NCBI GenBank assembly: GCA_027313705.1
Contig: DAHVDE010000044.1
Span: 33,135-97,134, forward strand
DNA from: Actinomycetota bacterium
GTDB lineage: Bacteria > Actinomycetota > Actinomycetes > Streptosporangiales > Streptosporangiaceae
Reading direction: 5' to 3'
Length of the DNA stretch: 64,000 nt
Shown here one piece after another: positions 41,041-49,860 of this stretch (the first letter of the stretch is position 1; every line of letters starts with the position of its first letter). Below the pieces are notes generated by a model. It was not told where the DNA came from. It saw nothing but the letters and a program-made list of their open reading frames with translations, and did not search any database. The position numbers and the translations under genes were made by a program.

Positions 41041-42647
41041 ACGCGCTGATCGTCGGCCGACAGTGCGAGGACCTGGCCAAACACGGCGCCAAAGCGGTCC
41101 AGCTCGCGCGGCTGGCCGCCGCTGGACTGCCGGTGCCGGACGGCGTCGTCATCCCCGCTGACCTGCCTGCCGATCAGATCGCGACCGTCACCGACAAGAT
41201 CCTTGCGTGGGCGGCCGCGATCCGGGCGCAGTACGGCCTGATCATCCGGTCATCCGCGCCGGCCGAGGACGGGAACCACACGAGTTTCGCCGGCCTCTAC
41301 TCGTCGTTCTTCGCCGCAACGCGATCCCGTGACGTCCAGGCTGCGATCCGCGCGGTCCGAATGTCCAGCTCATCGCCGACCGTCCGCGCATACGCCCAGG
41401 CCAGCCAGATAGAAGCGCCATCTGGAGTCGCCGTGATCGTCCAGGCCGCGATCCGCGCCTATAGCGCCGGAGTCCTCGCTGGGCAGATCCGCGACGGCAC
41501 TTGGCATGACTGGCAGATCGAGGCGGTGCATGGCGTCGCGGCGCCCCTTACCAGCGGCCAGGTCTCTGGCGAGGTCCATCATCTCGGCCGTGCGCTCATG
41601 CTAGATGTCCTCGCTGACCTGGTGGTCCCAGGCGCTCCGCAAGAACTGCGTCTCCCTCCGGGCGAGCGGATCACGGTGGACGACCGCGATGGCTACCCAG
41701 AGCGGGCGAAGATCCGGACCTCAGCAGGCGGGCTTGTGACCGTCTTCCGGCCACCGACTTGGAAGAGCCGGCCGATACTGCTGCCTCAGGACGTTGCCCG
41801 GCTCCTTGAACTGGCCATGGCAACGGCTGAGGCGATCAAGGCCGAAAGCATCGACATGGAATGGGCGATCACTCGTGGAGGGGAACTGCATCTGCTCCAG
41901 GCCCGGCCGCTGACTCGCCCGATCCCGCGATCTCCGGCGACGGCTCGCGGCAGCGCGACCTCCGCTGGCTGGCAGGGCATTCCGGCTTCACCCGGTGTGG
42001 CCACCGGCCCATCGCTGCAGCTCGGCCACCCAGCCCAATCGGCGGCTGGCATGGTCGTAGTCTGCGGAAACCTCGGCCCCGACGCGGCGATCGTCCTCCT
42101 CCAGCACCCGGCAGCGATCGCAGCCACAACAGGCGGGCCGCTCTCGCACGCCGCTATCGTCGCCCGCGAACTCGGCATCCCATGCGTAACCGGGCTGCCG
42201 AAGCACCTAGGCAACCTGCCCGACGGAACCGCCCTGACCATTGACGGGATCGCCGGAACGGTGAGCACCGGAATCAGCACCGGCGATGGCCGGACAGATC
42301 CTCCGCTACGAACGAACGGCGCCGTGGTCCTTACCTGGCCGACCCTGGCCGACATTGAAGATGACGGACGAGCTGGCACCGTAATCCTGGTCGAGCCCGA
42401 AGCCGATTGGAAGTCCGTGACCGGCTCCCTCGCAAGCCACGGCAACCCAGCCGGGCTGCTCCAGCTTGGCCGCCGACCGCTCCCGTTTCTCCCCTCTGGA
42501 TACGACGAGCATTACCTTCCTGGGATTGGGCGTCTGGCCTGGCCGGTTGCCATCGGCGCGGTTCCTTCAGAGTTGCTTGTCCTGGACGGGAAGACACCAG
42601 CCTGGCGACGCGTCATAGAAGCGGATCAGCCACGGCGAGCGGACTAA
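41037..42647 (+). CDS. PEP synthase-like protein (PPDK ATP-grasp plus phosphohistidine domain)
   Basis: 536 residues. Residues ~1-300 match the ATP-binding domain of PEP synthase/PPDK: LIIRSSAPAEDGNHTSFAGL and DMEWAITRGGELHLLQARPL. Residues ~335-415 are the swivelling phosphohistidine domain, with catalytic His371 in TGGPLSHAAIVAREL. The large PEP/pyruvate barrel is absent and replaced by ~120 unassigned residues. Such short forms, related to rifampicin phosphotransferase, transfer phosphate from ATP via His to a small molecule. It may phosphorylate or dikinase-activate a pathway intermediate, or inactivate the product for self-protection. Confidence 0.83.
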   Translation: MNALIVGRQCEDLAKHGAKAVQLARLAAAGLPVPDGVVIPADLPADQIATVTDKILAWAAAIRAQYGLIIRSSAPAEDGNHTSFAGLYSSFFAATRSRDVQAAIRAVRMSSSSPTVRAYAQASQIEAPSGVAVIVQAAIRAYSAGVLAGQIRDGTWHDWQIEAVHGVAAPLTSGQVSGEVHHLGRALMLDVLADLVVPGAPQELRLPPGERITVDDRDGYPERAKIRTSAGGLVTVFRPPTWKSRPILLPQDVARLLELAMATAEAIKAESIDMEWAITRGGELHLLQARPLTRPIPRSPATARGSATSAGWQGIPASPGVATGPSLQLGHPAQSAAGMVVVCGNLGPDAAIVLLQHPAAIAATTGGPLSHAAIVARELGIPCVTGLPKHLGNLPDGTALTIDGIAGTVSTGISTGDGRTDPPLRTNGAVVLTWPTLADIEDDGRAGTVILVEPEADWKSVTGSLASHGNPAGLLQLGRRPLPFLPSGYDEHYLPGIGRLAWPVAIGAVPSELLVLDGKTPAWRRVIEADQPRRAD

Positions 42648-42698
42648 TTGCTGGCAGTCATTGGAACGGCGCGGAGACGGTCATCCCGATCACGGAAT

Positions 42699-42769
42699 GT
42701 GACTCCCGCTCGGCCACGGCCGCGCTTGATCCGCTTCCGAACCTCATGCATCCATCCGGTGGGAGTCAC
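42699..42769. repeat. 9-bp inverted repeat in convergent spacer
   Basis: GTGACTCCC (42699-42707) and its inverse GGGAGTCAC (42761-42769) with a 53-base loop lie between the convergent PEP-synthase-like and coiled-coil genes. They could be a bidirectional terminator or chance. Confidence 0.3.
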
Positions 42770-42795
42770 CCGAGAACGTCGCCATTCAGCCGACC

Positions 42796-44139
42796 TCAGA
42801 CTGAGCGAAGCCTCTTGATGTGACGGCGCTGCTCCTTTTCGTCCTGCTTGACATGCACACTCACCAAGACGCGGTTGCCGCCCGGCTTGTAGTAAATCCG
42901 TCCCATATCCTCGCTTCCGGCGATACCAGTAGCAAGCTTGGAGACTTCGCGCCAGCCGCGCAGGCCTTCGAGGTCCTTCCCGACCAACTCGCCCATGTCG
43001 ATCCGGACGAGGCAGCGGAGCACCGAAGCGGGCGCTTCGAGGTTGGCCAGCACCTCCACGCTGTCCAGCACGAATGCAAGTCTGGCAAATGCCGAGTCGA
43101 GGAATCCGGGGACGCCTCGCTGAGGCGCAAATCGCGCCATGGTCGACCGACGGCGCTCCCGCTCCTGCTCGCCGATCTCCTCCAGCCGTTCCTGCAGGCC
43201 AAGGACCGTTGCTTCGAGCGTCCGAATCCTTGCATCGCCTTGGGTCGTCTGCTGGCGAAGGGACCCGGCATGGTGCCGTAGGTCGGCGTTCTCCGCGAGC
43301 GCTAGCTCCAACAACTCTTCGGTCTCTGACTGCTGCGCCAACAATGCGCTGGTATCTGGTGAGTGCTCAGGAGAGTCGCGAATTGCGTCTAGTTGCTCGT
43401 GTAGTGACTTCTGATGCTCCAAGGAACGGTCGAGGTCGGCTGAGAGTTTAGCTTCTCGAGTCGTCGTTCCTGCCAGTTCCTTACGTAGTTCGGCGGCCTC
43501 CCTTTCTCCGGCATCCAGCCGAGCACCTAGCCGGACGACCTGGTCAAGGAGTTGCTCGAGCTGCGCCTCCAACTCTTCCAGCCGCGCGGTGGATGACTCG
43601 GGCGCGACCTGGGCTGGGATATCGGAGACGGTTAGTGCGAAGATCGCGGAGACGCGTGCGATGCACTCCTCGCGTGTGCCCTTGAACCGGAGGCGGGCGA
43701 ACCAGTCGTAGAACCTGCCGTCACTGGCTGGTCGGTGACTCACATCCCAGCGCTGGACAGAGAGCCCTCCGTTCTCCAACGCGTCAACGATTCCCGTGGC
43801 GATTCGTTCGGATGCATTGAAGATGACGTAATGGCCGAAGCGGTTCGTGTCGACGTTCCACTCGCCACCGGAGCCGCTGAACTCTGGCCCCGATGGAGCT
43901 TCGTCCTGCCTCGGAGCATACGGAATCGGGGCGCCTGCCAAGAGGAAGCGGTTGCAGTCCTCGATCTCCCACGAGGGTCCGGCGATATCGATGGTGTTGT
44001 CACTCAGTAGGGGATAGACGGCGCCGGCATAGACGACCCCCGAGAATCCATCCGGGGTCAGACGCACCGGACGGCGAATGGACTCGTCGACAGCAGATGG
44101 TCCATCCAGAACCCGGACAACGACCTGAGTGGATGCCAT
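42796..44139 (-). CDS. Coiled-coil protein with RelE-like C-terminus, Hsp70 cassette
   Basis: 447 residues from the ATG at 44139, two bases after the Hsp70 stop. The N-terminal ~190 residues are globular (VYAGAVYPLLSDNTIDIAGP). Residues ~190-330 are strongly heptad-like coiled coil. The C-terminal ~100 residues end in GRIYYKPGGNRVLVSVHVKQ then DEKEQRRHIKRLRSV, resembling the last strands and basic tail of RelE/HigB-type folds. No catalytic residue is certain. Last gene of a four-gene operon. It might be the effector released or held by the Hsp70-like partner; that is inference. Confidence 0.65.
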   Translation of the reverse strand: MASTQVVVRVLDGPSAVDESIRRPVRLTPDGFSGVVYAGAVYPLLSDNTIDIAGPSWEIEDCNRFLLAGAPIPYAPRQDEAPSGPEFSGSGGEWNVDTNRFGHYVIFNASERIATGIVDALENGGLSVQRWDVSHRPASDGRFYDWFARLRFKGTREECIARVSAIFALTVSDIPAQVAPESSTARLEELEAQLEQLLDQVVRLGARLDAGEREAAELRKELAGTTTREAKLSADLDRSLEHQKSLHEQLDAIRDSPEHSPDTSALLAQQSETEELLELALAENADLRHHAGSLRQQTTQGDARIRTLEATVLGLQERLEEIGEQERERRRSTMARFAPQRGVPGFLDSAFARLAFVLDSVEVLANLEAPASVLRCLVRIDMGELVGKDLEGLRGWREVSKLATGIAGSEDMGRIYYKPGGNRVLVSVHVKQDEKEQRRHIKRLRSV

Positions 44140-44141
44140 GC

Positions 44142-45908
44142 TCAGGCCCCCGACGCGCACCTGCAGGCGGGATCGCCCCATTGGCGTTTGCAGACTGCGC
44201 AGGGCTGATAGTAGAGGTGCTCCGTCAACTGCTCGTCGGTGGCCCGTCCAGGCCCGGGAAGTCGCGCAAAAGCTCGCGGATCGTGTTTGTAGAGAACGTC
44301 GCCGGGAACGAGCGCCGAGTCTTTCTTGTCCGCGACGTTGGCCCGAACCACGAGACCGCCCGCCGGTACCGTGGTGTCCGTCTCGGCTGCGTCGATTGGT
44401 CCGAGCGCTTCGCTGCCTGGGAGGCCGATGCCGAACTCCAGGTCGAAGTAGGACGCACCTGACTGGTCCTTGCGTTGGCTCGACATCGCGCTGACCGAAA
44501 GGATGAGGTCGTCGTCCACCTCGACGTCGAACTCCAGTCGCTCGACAAGCGGCGGCGCTGTCTTGTCGACCTCAATGGTCACCATCCCGAGCGAGGTCCG
44601 AGGATCGCTGGCCTGCGGCTGCTCGGACAACTCTTTCGGGACGACAATCGAGAACTTGGCCACGCCGTCGGATGGGTCGGTGCAATAGAAGTGGAATCGG
44701 TCCCGTCGCACTTCGCCGTGACTGGGCATCGCGGTGCCCGCCCGCAGAAGAGGAAGACGAGAACCGCGCGCCAGCTCAAGCTCGATCCGCTTGGCCAGAA
44801 CCAGCCGCTGCACGTCATGGGCGATCCACGCAGCACCTTGCGGCACGAGCGTTGCACTGTTGCCGGGCACCAGCACCCGCTCGGGCCCAAAGAGTTCATG
44901 AAGCCTGCTGCGGATGCTGGGCATCGCAGCCATGCCTCCTGCCACAAGACACAGGGAGACCTGCGCTGGTGCCCTCTCAGCGCTGTCAAGGAGTGACTCA
45001 ATCTCGCGGATTCCTGTCGTGACAAGCGACCGGGTGATCTCATCGAGCTCTTGGCGGCTCAGAGGGTACTCCAGCGTCTTGCCGGATTCTGGGAAGTAGC
45101 TGGCACCATAGACGGTGACGCGTGGCTGCTCGGAAAGCTCGATCTTGTTGCGTTCGACGGTCTGGAGCAGCCTGAGGCGGGCCTCTCGCGTTGGGTGGTC
45201 CGTCTCTGCGATCCCGTTCTTGTTCGAGAATCTGGCGACGACCTCGTCCCGTATGACCTGGTCGAACTTGTCACCACCCACTCGCTCGGTGCCACCGTTG
45301 CGGAGCTGGAGGATGCGCCCAGGTTCGATTCGGCACAGGGTGAGGTCGAGCGTTCCGCCACCCCAGTCGACGACGAGGACGTTACGTCGCATCAGGCCTC
45401 TGACAGCGCTGTCCGCATCGGTCGAGCTGCGGAGGTAGCCGTACAGAGCGGCTAGTGGTTCATGGACGAACTGGGCCACCGATATTCCGGCCTGCGCGAA
45501 GGCTTGACGAAGAGCGGCCCGGCGTGGTCCGTTCATACTCACGGGAATCGTCACCACTGCGCGATCCAGATCGCCGAGCACCTGCCGCTGACGGCTTCGC
45601 TTTGACTCGCTGCGAACGTGCCGAATCACGTCGGCAACGATGTCGATCGGGCTTCGATCGACCCCGCCAACACTGACGACCTCCTGACCGAGGAGGACCT
45701 TGGGCGATCGGACGGTGTTGCCATAGACACCGAGGCCGACCTCTTCGAGCGCATGACGCGCCTCGCGGCCCACTATGACGGCTTCCCCTTCGTAGCGGAC
45801 GACCGATGGGTGTGGGCGGCCTTCCTCATCGAGCACGTCGATGACGCGGTTGCCAGAAACGGCCGATATCAGGCTGTTGGTGGTCCCGAAATCGAATCCG
45901 ACAATCAC
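44142..45908 (-). CDS. Hsp70/DnaK-family ATPase with non-canonical C-terminus
   Basis: 588 residues. The actin-fold ATPase is complete: GFDFGTTNSLISAV (phosphate 1), VVDWGGGTLDLTLC (phosphate 2), VHEPLAALYGYL (connect 1), LVAGGMAAMPSIRSRL (adenosine). The region after ~370 is beta-rich like a substrate-binding domain. In place of the DnaK lid is a short tail with a zinc-type cluster CAVCKRQWGDPACRC. It is not the housekeeping DnaK: there is no grpE/dnaJ, and it sits among coiled-coil partners with overlapping ends. It probably senses or remodels a client specific to this cassette. Confidence 0.88.
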   Translation of the reverse strand: MIVGFDFGTTNSLISAVSGNRVIDVLDEEGRPHPSVVRYEGEAVIVGREARHALEEVGLGVYGNTVRSPKVLLGQEVVSVGGVDRSPIDIVADVIRHVRSESKRSRQRQVLGDLDRAVVTIPVSMNGPRRAALRQAFAQAGISVAQFVHEPLAALYGYLRSSTDADSAVRGLMRRNVLVVDWGGGTLDLTLCRIEPGRILQLRNGGTERVGGDKFDQVIRDEVVARFSNKNGIAETDHPTREARLRLLQTVERNKIELSEQPRVTVYGASYFPESGKTLEYPLSRQELDEITRSLVTTGIREIESLLDSAERAPAQVSLCLVAGGMAAMPSIRSRLHELFGPERVLVPGNSATLVPQGAAWIAHDVQRLVLAKRIELELARGSRLPLLRAGTAMPSHGEVRRDRFHFYCTDPSDGVAKFSIVVPKELSEQPQASDPRTSLGMVTIEVDKTAPPLVERLEFDVEVDDDLILSVSAMSSQRKDQSGASYFDLEFGIGLPGSEALGPIDAAETDTTVPAGGLVVRANVADKKDSALVPGDVLYKHDPRAFARLPGPGRATDEQLTEHLYYQPCAVCKRQWGDPACRCASGA

Positions 45909-47047
45909 TGTCCATCCCCATCAAGTTCTTTCAGCCGCGTGACCTCAGCCTCGATCGCAGTCAAAGAGCGGTCAAGGAACTCCTCGGCCACGCTCGTGCT
46001 TCCGTTTCGGAGCGCGTGCAAGCCATCGCTCAGGAGGTCGACCTGGGAGCTAAGGCGTCGGATGACCTGTGTCCGGAGTATCTCGAAGTCGTCGACGAGG
46101 TGGCTCCTGTCCACGACTCGGCCGCTCTGCTCGGCCGCAAGTCTCTCGGTCAGGTCGGCGACCTGCGCAGCGAGACCTCGCGCGTGCTCCTTCTCAGCCG
46201 TCAACTGTGCCGAGAGCCCGGCCTTGCCGACCTCAGCCGCTTCCGCTCGCTGTGCTTGCTGCGCCGCCTCAGCGCGCGCCTCGCCTGTCCGCTGCTCGGC
46301 CTCACGCATGAGACGCTCAAAGTGGCGTGACAGTTGGCTCAACGCGTCGGTGCTCTTGGCCGATGCCAGAACCGAGGCGGTCTTGGAGGCGTGCTGGTAA
46401 CTCGGTGTATCCCAGACGAGAGACGTCATATCCTGTACGAAGCGGTCAATAGTCCACCCGTCGCTGAGCACGCGATACATCTCGAATGCGGTGACTGCGT
46501 TGACTCGCAATCGCTCGCGAGCGGCAGCTTTAAAGTCAGCCGCCTCCTTGAGCCCGACAGCATCGAAAGTCACGCTCCTCGCGGCCTCACTCACTTCCCG
46601 AGCCACCACGACTGGCCCCGCAGTCGGCTCGAATAGGCGTTCCAAGAGCGTCGCGAACACTGGATGGCTTACCAGCGAGGCGAGCACCAGTTCGAGGATG
46701 CGCCGGCGAACGGGAGCCTGGACGCCGAGTTCTGCCAGGGCAACCAAGATGGTTGGTGGCACCGCCAGAAATGGGTCATCTGCGGCTGCCTTGCGCAGTG
46801 AACCCATCTCGGCGTCCGCCGAGTCGGGCTGCACTGTGATCTCGTCAAAGTCCTTGCGCGTAAGGCTCAGCCTGCGCCCGCCCTCCGCGTACGCGTACTC
46901 GACCAGTTCAAGGATCGTCTTCGGCCGCAACTTCCGGCCGCCATCCGGTTTGGCCGTTGGGGCAGCAGCACTGCCGGGCGCCGCGTCTGCTCCCGAGCCG
47001 GCGGCCTTCTCCGGCAGGACGTCGCTATTTCCGGCGTTGTCGGTCAC
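45905..47047 (-). CDS. Helical/coiled-coil partner protein of Hsp70 cassette
   Basis: 380 residues overlapping both neighbours by four bases. A disordered Ala/Pro/Gly N-terminus (~1-35), then a helical domain (ILELVEYAYAEGGRRLSL and following), and a long coiled coil at ~225-310, with a final helix pair. The coiled coil followed by a compact end resembles GrpE in layout only. By context it could be the nucleotide-exchange or adaptor partner of the Hsp70-like protein. Confidence 0.65.
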   Translation of the reverse strand: MTDNAGNSDVLPEKAAGSGADAAPGSAAAPTAKPDGGRKLRPKTILELVEYAYAEGGRRLSLTRKDFDEITVQPDSADAEMGSLRKAAADDPFLAVPPTILVALAELGVQAPVRRRILELVLASLVSHPVFATLLERLFEPTAGPVVVAREVSEAARSVTFDAVGLKEAADFKAAARERLRVNAVTAFEMYRVLSDGWTIDRFVQDMTSLVWDTPSYQHASKTASVLASAKSTDALSQLSRHFERLMREAEQRTGEARAEAAQQAQRAEAAEVGKAGLSAQLTAEKEHARGLAAQVADLTERLAAEQSGRVVDRSHLVDDFEILRTQVIRRLSSQVDLLSDGLHALRNGSTSVAEEFLDRSLTAIEAEVTRLKELDGDGQ

Positions 47048-48171
47048 TGTTCAGAATCTCCTTGAACTCGGCGGCGGAAGCCCTCATACCAGCCTTCCGT
47101 CGTGCGCCCATGACGCAACCACTCGGCGTGCTGAAGCGCAGAGGTCATATCGCCGACAGAGCGAAAGTGCTCAGCAGCGACCATGTGCAGCTTGAGTGCA
47201 TCGTAGGGACGCTGCGACTCAAGATTCGCCACCAGTTCGGCAACGCCGGCAGCGGCGGTACCATCCAACGCCACGGTGCACCACCTCAGGATCTCCTCGA
47301 TGACTGAATCGCTCAGCGCGAAGTCGAGACTTGTATGAGGCGCCAGCGAAAGGTCTCCGCTGGGCCAGAGTTCTCCCTTGAGCATGGCCTGGAATCGGAG
47401 CGAGACCTCGGCAACGCGTTGACTCTTGGTCTTGGTCATCGCCCGGTCGAACTGGTTGTAGTGGAAGGCAACGATCCCGCATATCGCCTCGGCAGGGGCG
47501 CGGTCGAAACTTCCCAGGGTCCCGACAGCTTGGTCATACTTCGCCTCGTAACCCAGGTCATGCGACCTGTCGAGGATCCCAGACTCGGCCGCACCCTCGC
47601 GAGCCAGCACTCCATACAGGTAGTTCGCCAGGCCCGACATGTACCGAGACGCTGTCGGATAGCGCTTCGACCGCATGATGAAGTCGTCGATCGCCCGAAG
47701 ACTCAGTTCGCCACTGTCGATGAGGCGGTTGAGTGCGGCGTCTACTCCGTCGAGATCCGCTTCGTCAGCTAGGGCGAACTCGAACTCGAAGGTCCGGCTC
47801 ACGTCCCCGTTGGTCAGCGTGACGTCGATGACCCCGCTCTGCTGTGACGCCATGAAGGCGACTGCCTGATCCACGGTGGTCAGCCGCCCATTCACAACCA
47901 CCGATTGGGCATTCCGAATGACCCAATCAGCCGTGGACGTCTCCGTAGTAACCGTGAGCCGACTAGCGCCACACTCGCGGCCCCGCAGGACGAGAACCGG
48001 CCGCGGAGTGGCGTGCCCCTCGAAGGCATGTACACGGAAATCGCGCTCGCTCGAGAACTCCAGGCCGCACGTCGGGCATGGGTAACTAGGCGGTACCGAT
48101 GCCGTCGGGGCAAAGGACCCTTCCCCGGTCGGCTCGTGGAACTCCACATAACCGGTGTGCCAGAAACCCAA
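47044..48171 (-). CDS. C2H2 zinc-finger-containing protein, first gene of Hsp70 cassette
   Basis: 375 residues from a TTG at 48171 with a strong AGGAGG seven bases upstream. A single classical C2H2-type finger occurs at ~32-52 (CPTCGLEFSSERDFRVHAFEGH positions Cys, Cys, His, His). The rest is a beta-rich middle (VTTETSTADWVIRNAQSVVV) and a helical C-terminal half with repeat-like helices. A C2H2 finger is rare in bacteria and suggests nucleic-acid or protein recognition. Likely sensor or scaffold of the cassette; the family is not recognised. Confidence 0.7.
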   Translation of the reverse strand: MGFWHTGYVEFHEPTGEGSFAPTASVPPSYPCPTCGLEFSSERDFRVHAFEGHATPRPVLVLRGRECGASRLTVTTETSTADWVIRNAQSVVVNGRLTTVDQAVAFMASQQSGVIDVTLTNGDVSRTFEFEFALADEADLDGVDAALNRLIDSGELSLRAIDDFIMRSKRYPTASRYMSGLANYLYGVLAREGAAESGILDRSHDLGYEAKYDQAVGTLGSFDRAPAEAICGIVAFHYNQFDRAMTKTKSQRVAEVSLRFQAMLKGELWPSGDLSLAPHTSLDFALSDSVIEEILRWCTVALDGTAAAGVAELVANLESQRPYDALKLHMVAAEHFRSVGDMTSALQHAEWLRHGRTTEGWYEGFRRRVQGDSEQ

Positions 48172-48353
48172 CTGGTGGCCTCCTACCCAGCCACCAGCGA
48201 GCGCGACTCGGCGTAGTCGGTGACGACGTCGTACTTGATCTGCTCAGCACTGGCCTTCGCGTTCAGCGACTCGAAGAACCTTGCGCGCCTACTTGACCTT
48301 GGACTTCTCGACATCGCGCAGTTGCATTATCTTCATGGATAACCCGAGCTGTT

Positions 48354-48538
48354 TCACGATCGGGTGGTCTCGTCGGCGCCATTCCGGCACGCCCAGGCAT
48401 CGACCTCGCTTATCTGGAACTTAGCCGACCGATCCTGTGCGCGGGCATCCTATGCTTCGCGATCCAGGTGTAGACGCTGTCCTTCGCCACGCCGAGATGC
48501 TCGGCGATCACGTCAGCAAGCACCCAAGGCTCGTTCAC
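48354..48538 (-). pseudogene. Frameshifted excisionase/MerR-type helix-turn-helix gene
   Basis: The minus strand from a GTG at 48538 reads VNEPWVLADVIAEHLGVAKD, SVYTWIAKHRMPAHRIGRL, a clear helix-turn-helix of the excisionase-like family. It then shifts frame near 48424 and continues as KFQISEVDAWACRNGADETT to a TGA at 48354. In intact relatives RIGRLWKF is continuous, so one or two bases are lost. Downstream (to ~48180) further short coding-like stretches such as FFESLNAKASAEQIKYDVVT suggest a decayed neighbouring gene. The rest of the 608-base gap holds nothing convincing. Confidence 0.72.
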
Positions 48539-48779
48539 GCTCTACAGGCTAGTGCGGACGAAGGCCAGTCTTTGCCGGTTTGTCGACGCTCGCGCCCGCG
48601 ATCGGGGCGGTCGGCATCGCCGCATCGAGTCAGCCATCGGCGACAAGCTGGCCGTTCTGCAACCGGAAGCCAATCTCACTCTCTGTTACGACCATCACAG
48701 CTTTTGCGTAACGGTCGGTGAGCAGATTCCGCTAGCAGCCATCAACCGACGTCGGCTCGGCGGCTTACGGCATCTAGGG

Positions 48780-49826
48780 TCAGCTGGCGAAAGCGGCGGT
48801 CACGTCATCGAGGTGACGGGTCCACCATTGAATGGCGCGCTCGTCCAGGACGAACATCCTGGCTATCCGCTCGCTCCGATCACTACGCACGTACCGGAAC
48901 TCTGCGGGCCACACGTCGGTGATCCGTTTCCACCACAACCGCGACACCGCGTCAGCCAGTGCGGCTTCATCCAATGGCAGCACGGTCCGGTACGCGGCCG
49001 TGAAGGCCGATACCCTGGCCAAGTCCTGGATGCCGGAAGCGGAGCCGAAGAAGGCGATCCCAGCCCTTACCACCTCCCGCGCATACGGGCTGACACACAT
49101 CCGATCCCAGTCCAGGACCGCTACGACGTCCTCGCCGCGGAACAACAGGTTCCGGGGGTTGAGGTCACCGTGAACGCGGCCGAACGAACCAGCCGGAGCC
49201 AGAGTCTCAGGCCGGAGATGGCTATGCTCGCCGAGCAACTCCAGGCGGCGCCTCAGCAGGGTCCGGGCCATGAGGTCATGGCGTTCGGGCGCACAAAGCC
49301 CTCCGATAATCCGGTCAATCCGCGTAATGAGATGTATGGCATCATCCGCGCTGGCGACCTTCGCGTCCGATCCCTCCGGTGCGGACGGTGGATCGAAGTC
49401 AGCCGGCAATCCGGCAAGGGCCTGGTGGATCGCGCCGACCAGCCGACCTAGGCTCATGACGCCGGGCATGGACAGATCATTGCCGGGCCGGTGGACGCCC
49501 TCGATCCATGGCGTTAGGCAGTAGCAGCGCTCGTTGACCGTGACGACCGTCTCGCCTGTCGCTGAACGGACTGGCAAGCACACCGGAACGGCTTGGTTGT
49601 TCAGTGCCGACATGACGGCCAAGATGCTCCGTGCCGTACTGGCAGGTATAGCCAGGATCCGCCTCAGGACGTAGAAGCCATCACCAGCGGCGACCTGCCA
49701 GTTCCGGTTCATCCAGCCGGTGGCCAGATACCGGCGCACCACGATCGGCCCAAGTGCGAAGGCATCTTCAAGAAGGGGCAGGTCTGCTTCCAGATCCGCC
49801 AGGCCCAGACTGACTTCGTTCACCAT
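48780..49826 (-). CDS. Aminoglycoside/homoserine-kinase-type phosphotransferase (APH family)
   Basis: 348 residues from the ATG at 49826. Kinase-like fold with an N-terminal NRNWQVAAGDGFYVLRRI lobe, catalytic loop GRVHGDLNPRNLLF (Brenner motif) and metal-binding VAVLDWDRMCVSP. The family phosphorylates small molecules such as aminoglycosides, choline, homoserine or fructosamine. An actual drug substrate is not predicted. It is followed by the asparaginase/DUF296 operon on the same strand but separated from it, so it may be independently transcribed. Confidence 0.85.
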   Translation of the reverse strand: MVNEVSLGLADLEADLPLLEDAFALGPIVVRRYLATGWMNRNWQVAAGDGFYVLRRILAIPASTARSILAVMSALNNQAVPVCLPVRSATGETVVTVNERCYCLTPWIEGVHRPGNDLSMPGVMSLGRLVGAIHQALAGLPADFDPPSAPEGSDAKVASADDAIHLITRIDRIIGGLCAPERHDLMARTLLRRRLELLGEHSHLRPETLAPAGSFGRVHGDLNPRNLLFRGEDVVAVLDWDRMCVSPYAREVVRAGIAFFGSASGIQDLARVSAFTAAYRTVLPLDEAALADAVSRLWWKRITDVWPAEFRYVRSDRSERIARMFVLDERAIQWWTRHLDDVTAAFAS

Positions 49827-49860
49827 CACGCCTATGACTGATTAAGCCAGGAGTTGCTGT

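Noticed and set aside
48364..48779. Plus-strand open frames in the gap before the phosphotransferase
   Set aside because: They are antisense shadows of the frameshifted HTH gene or have no coherent protein pattern.
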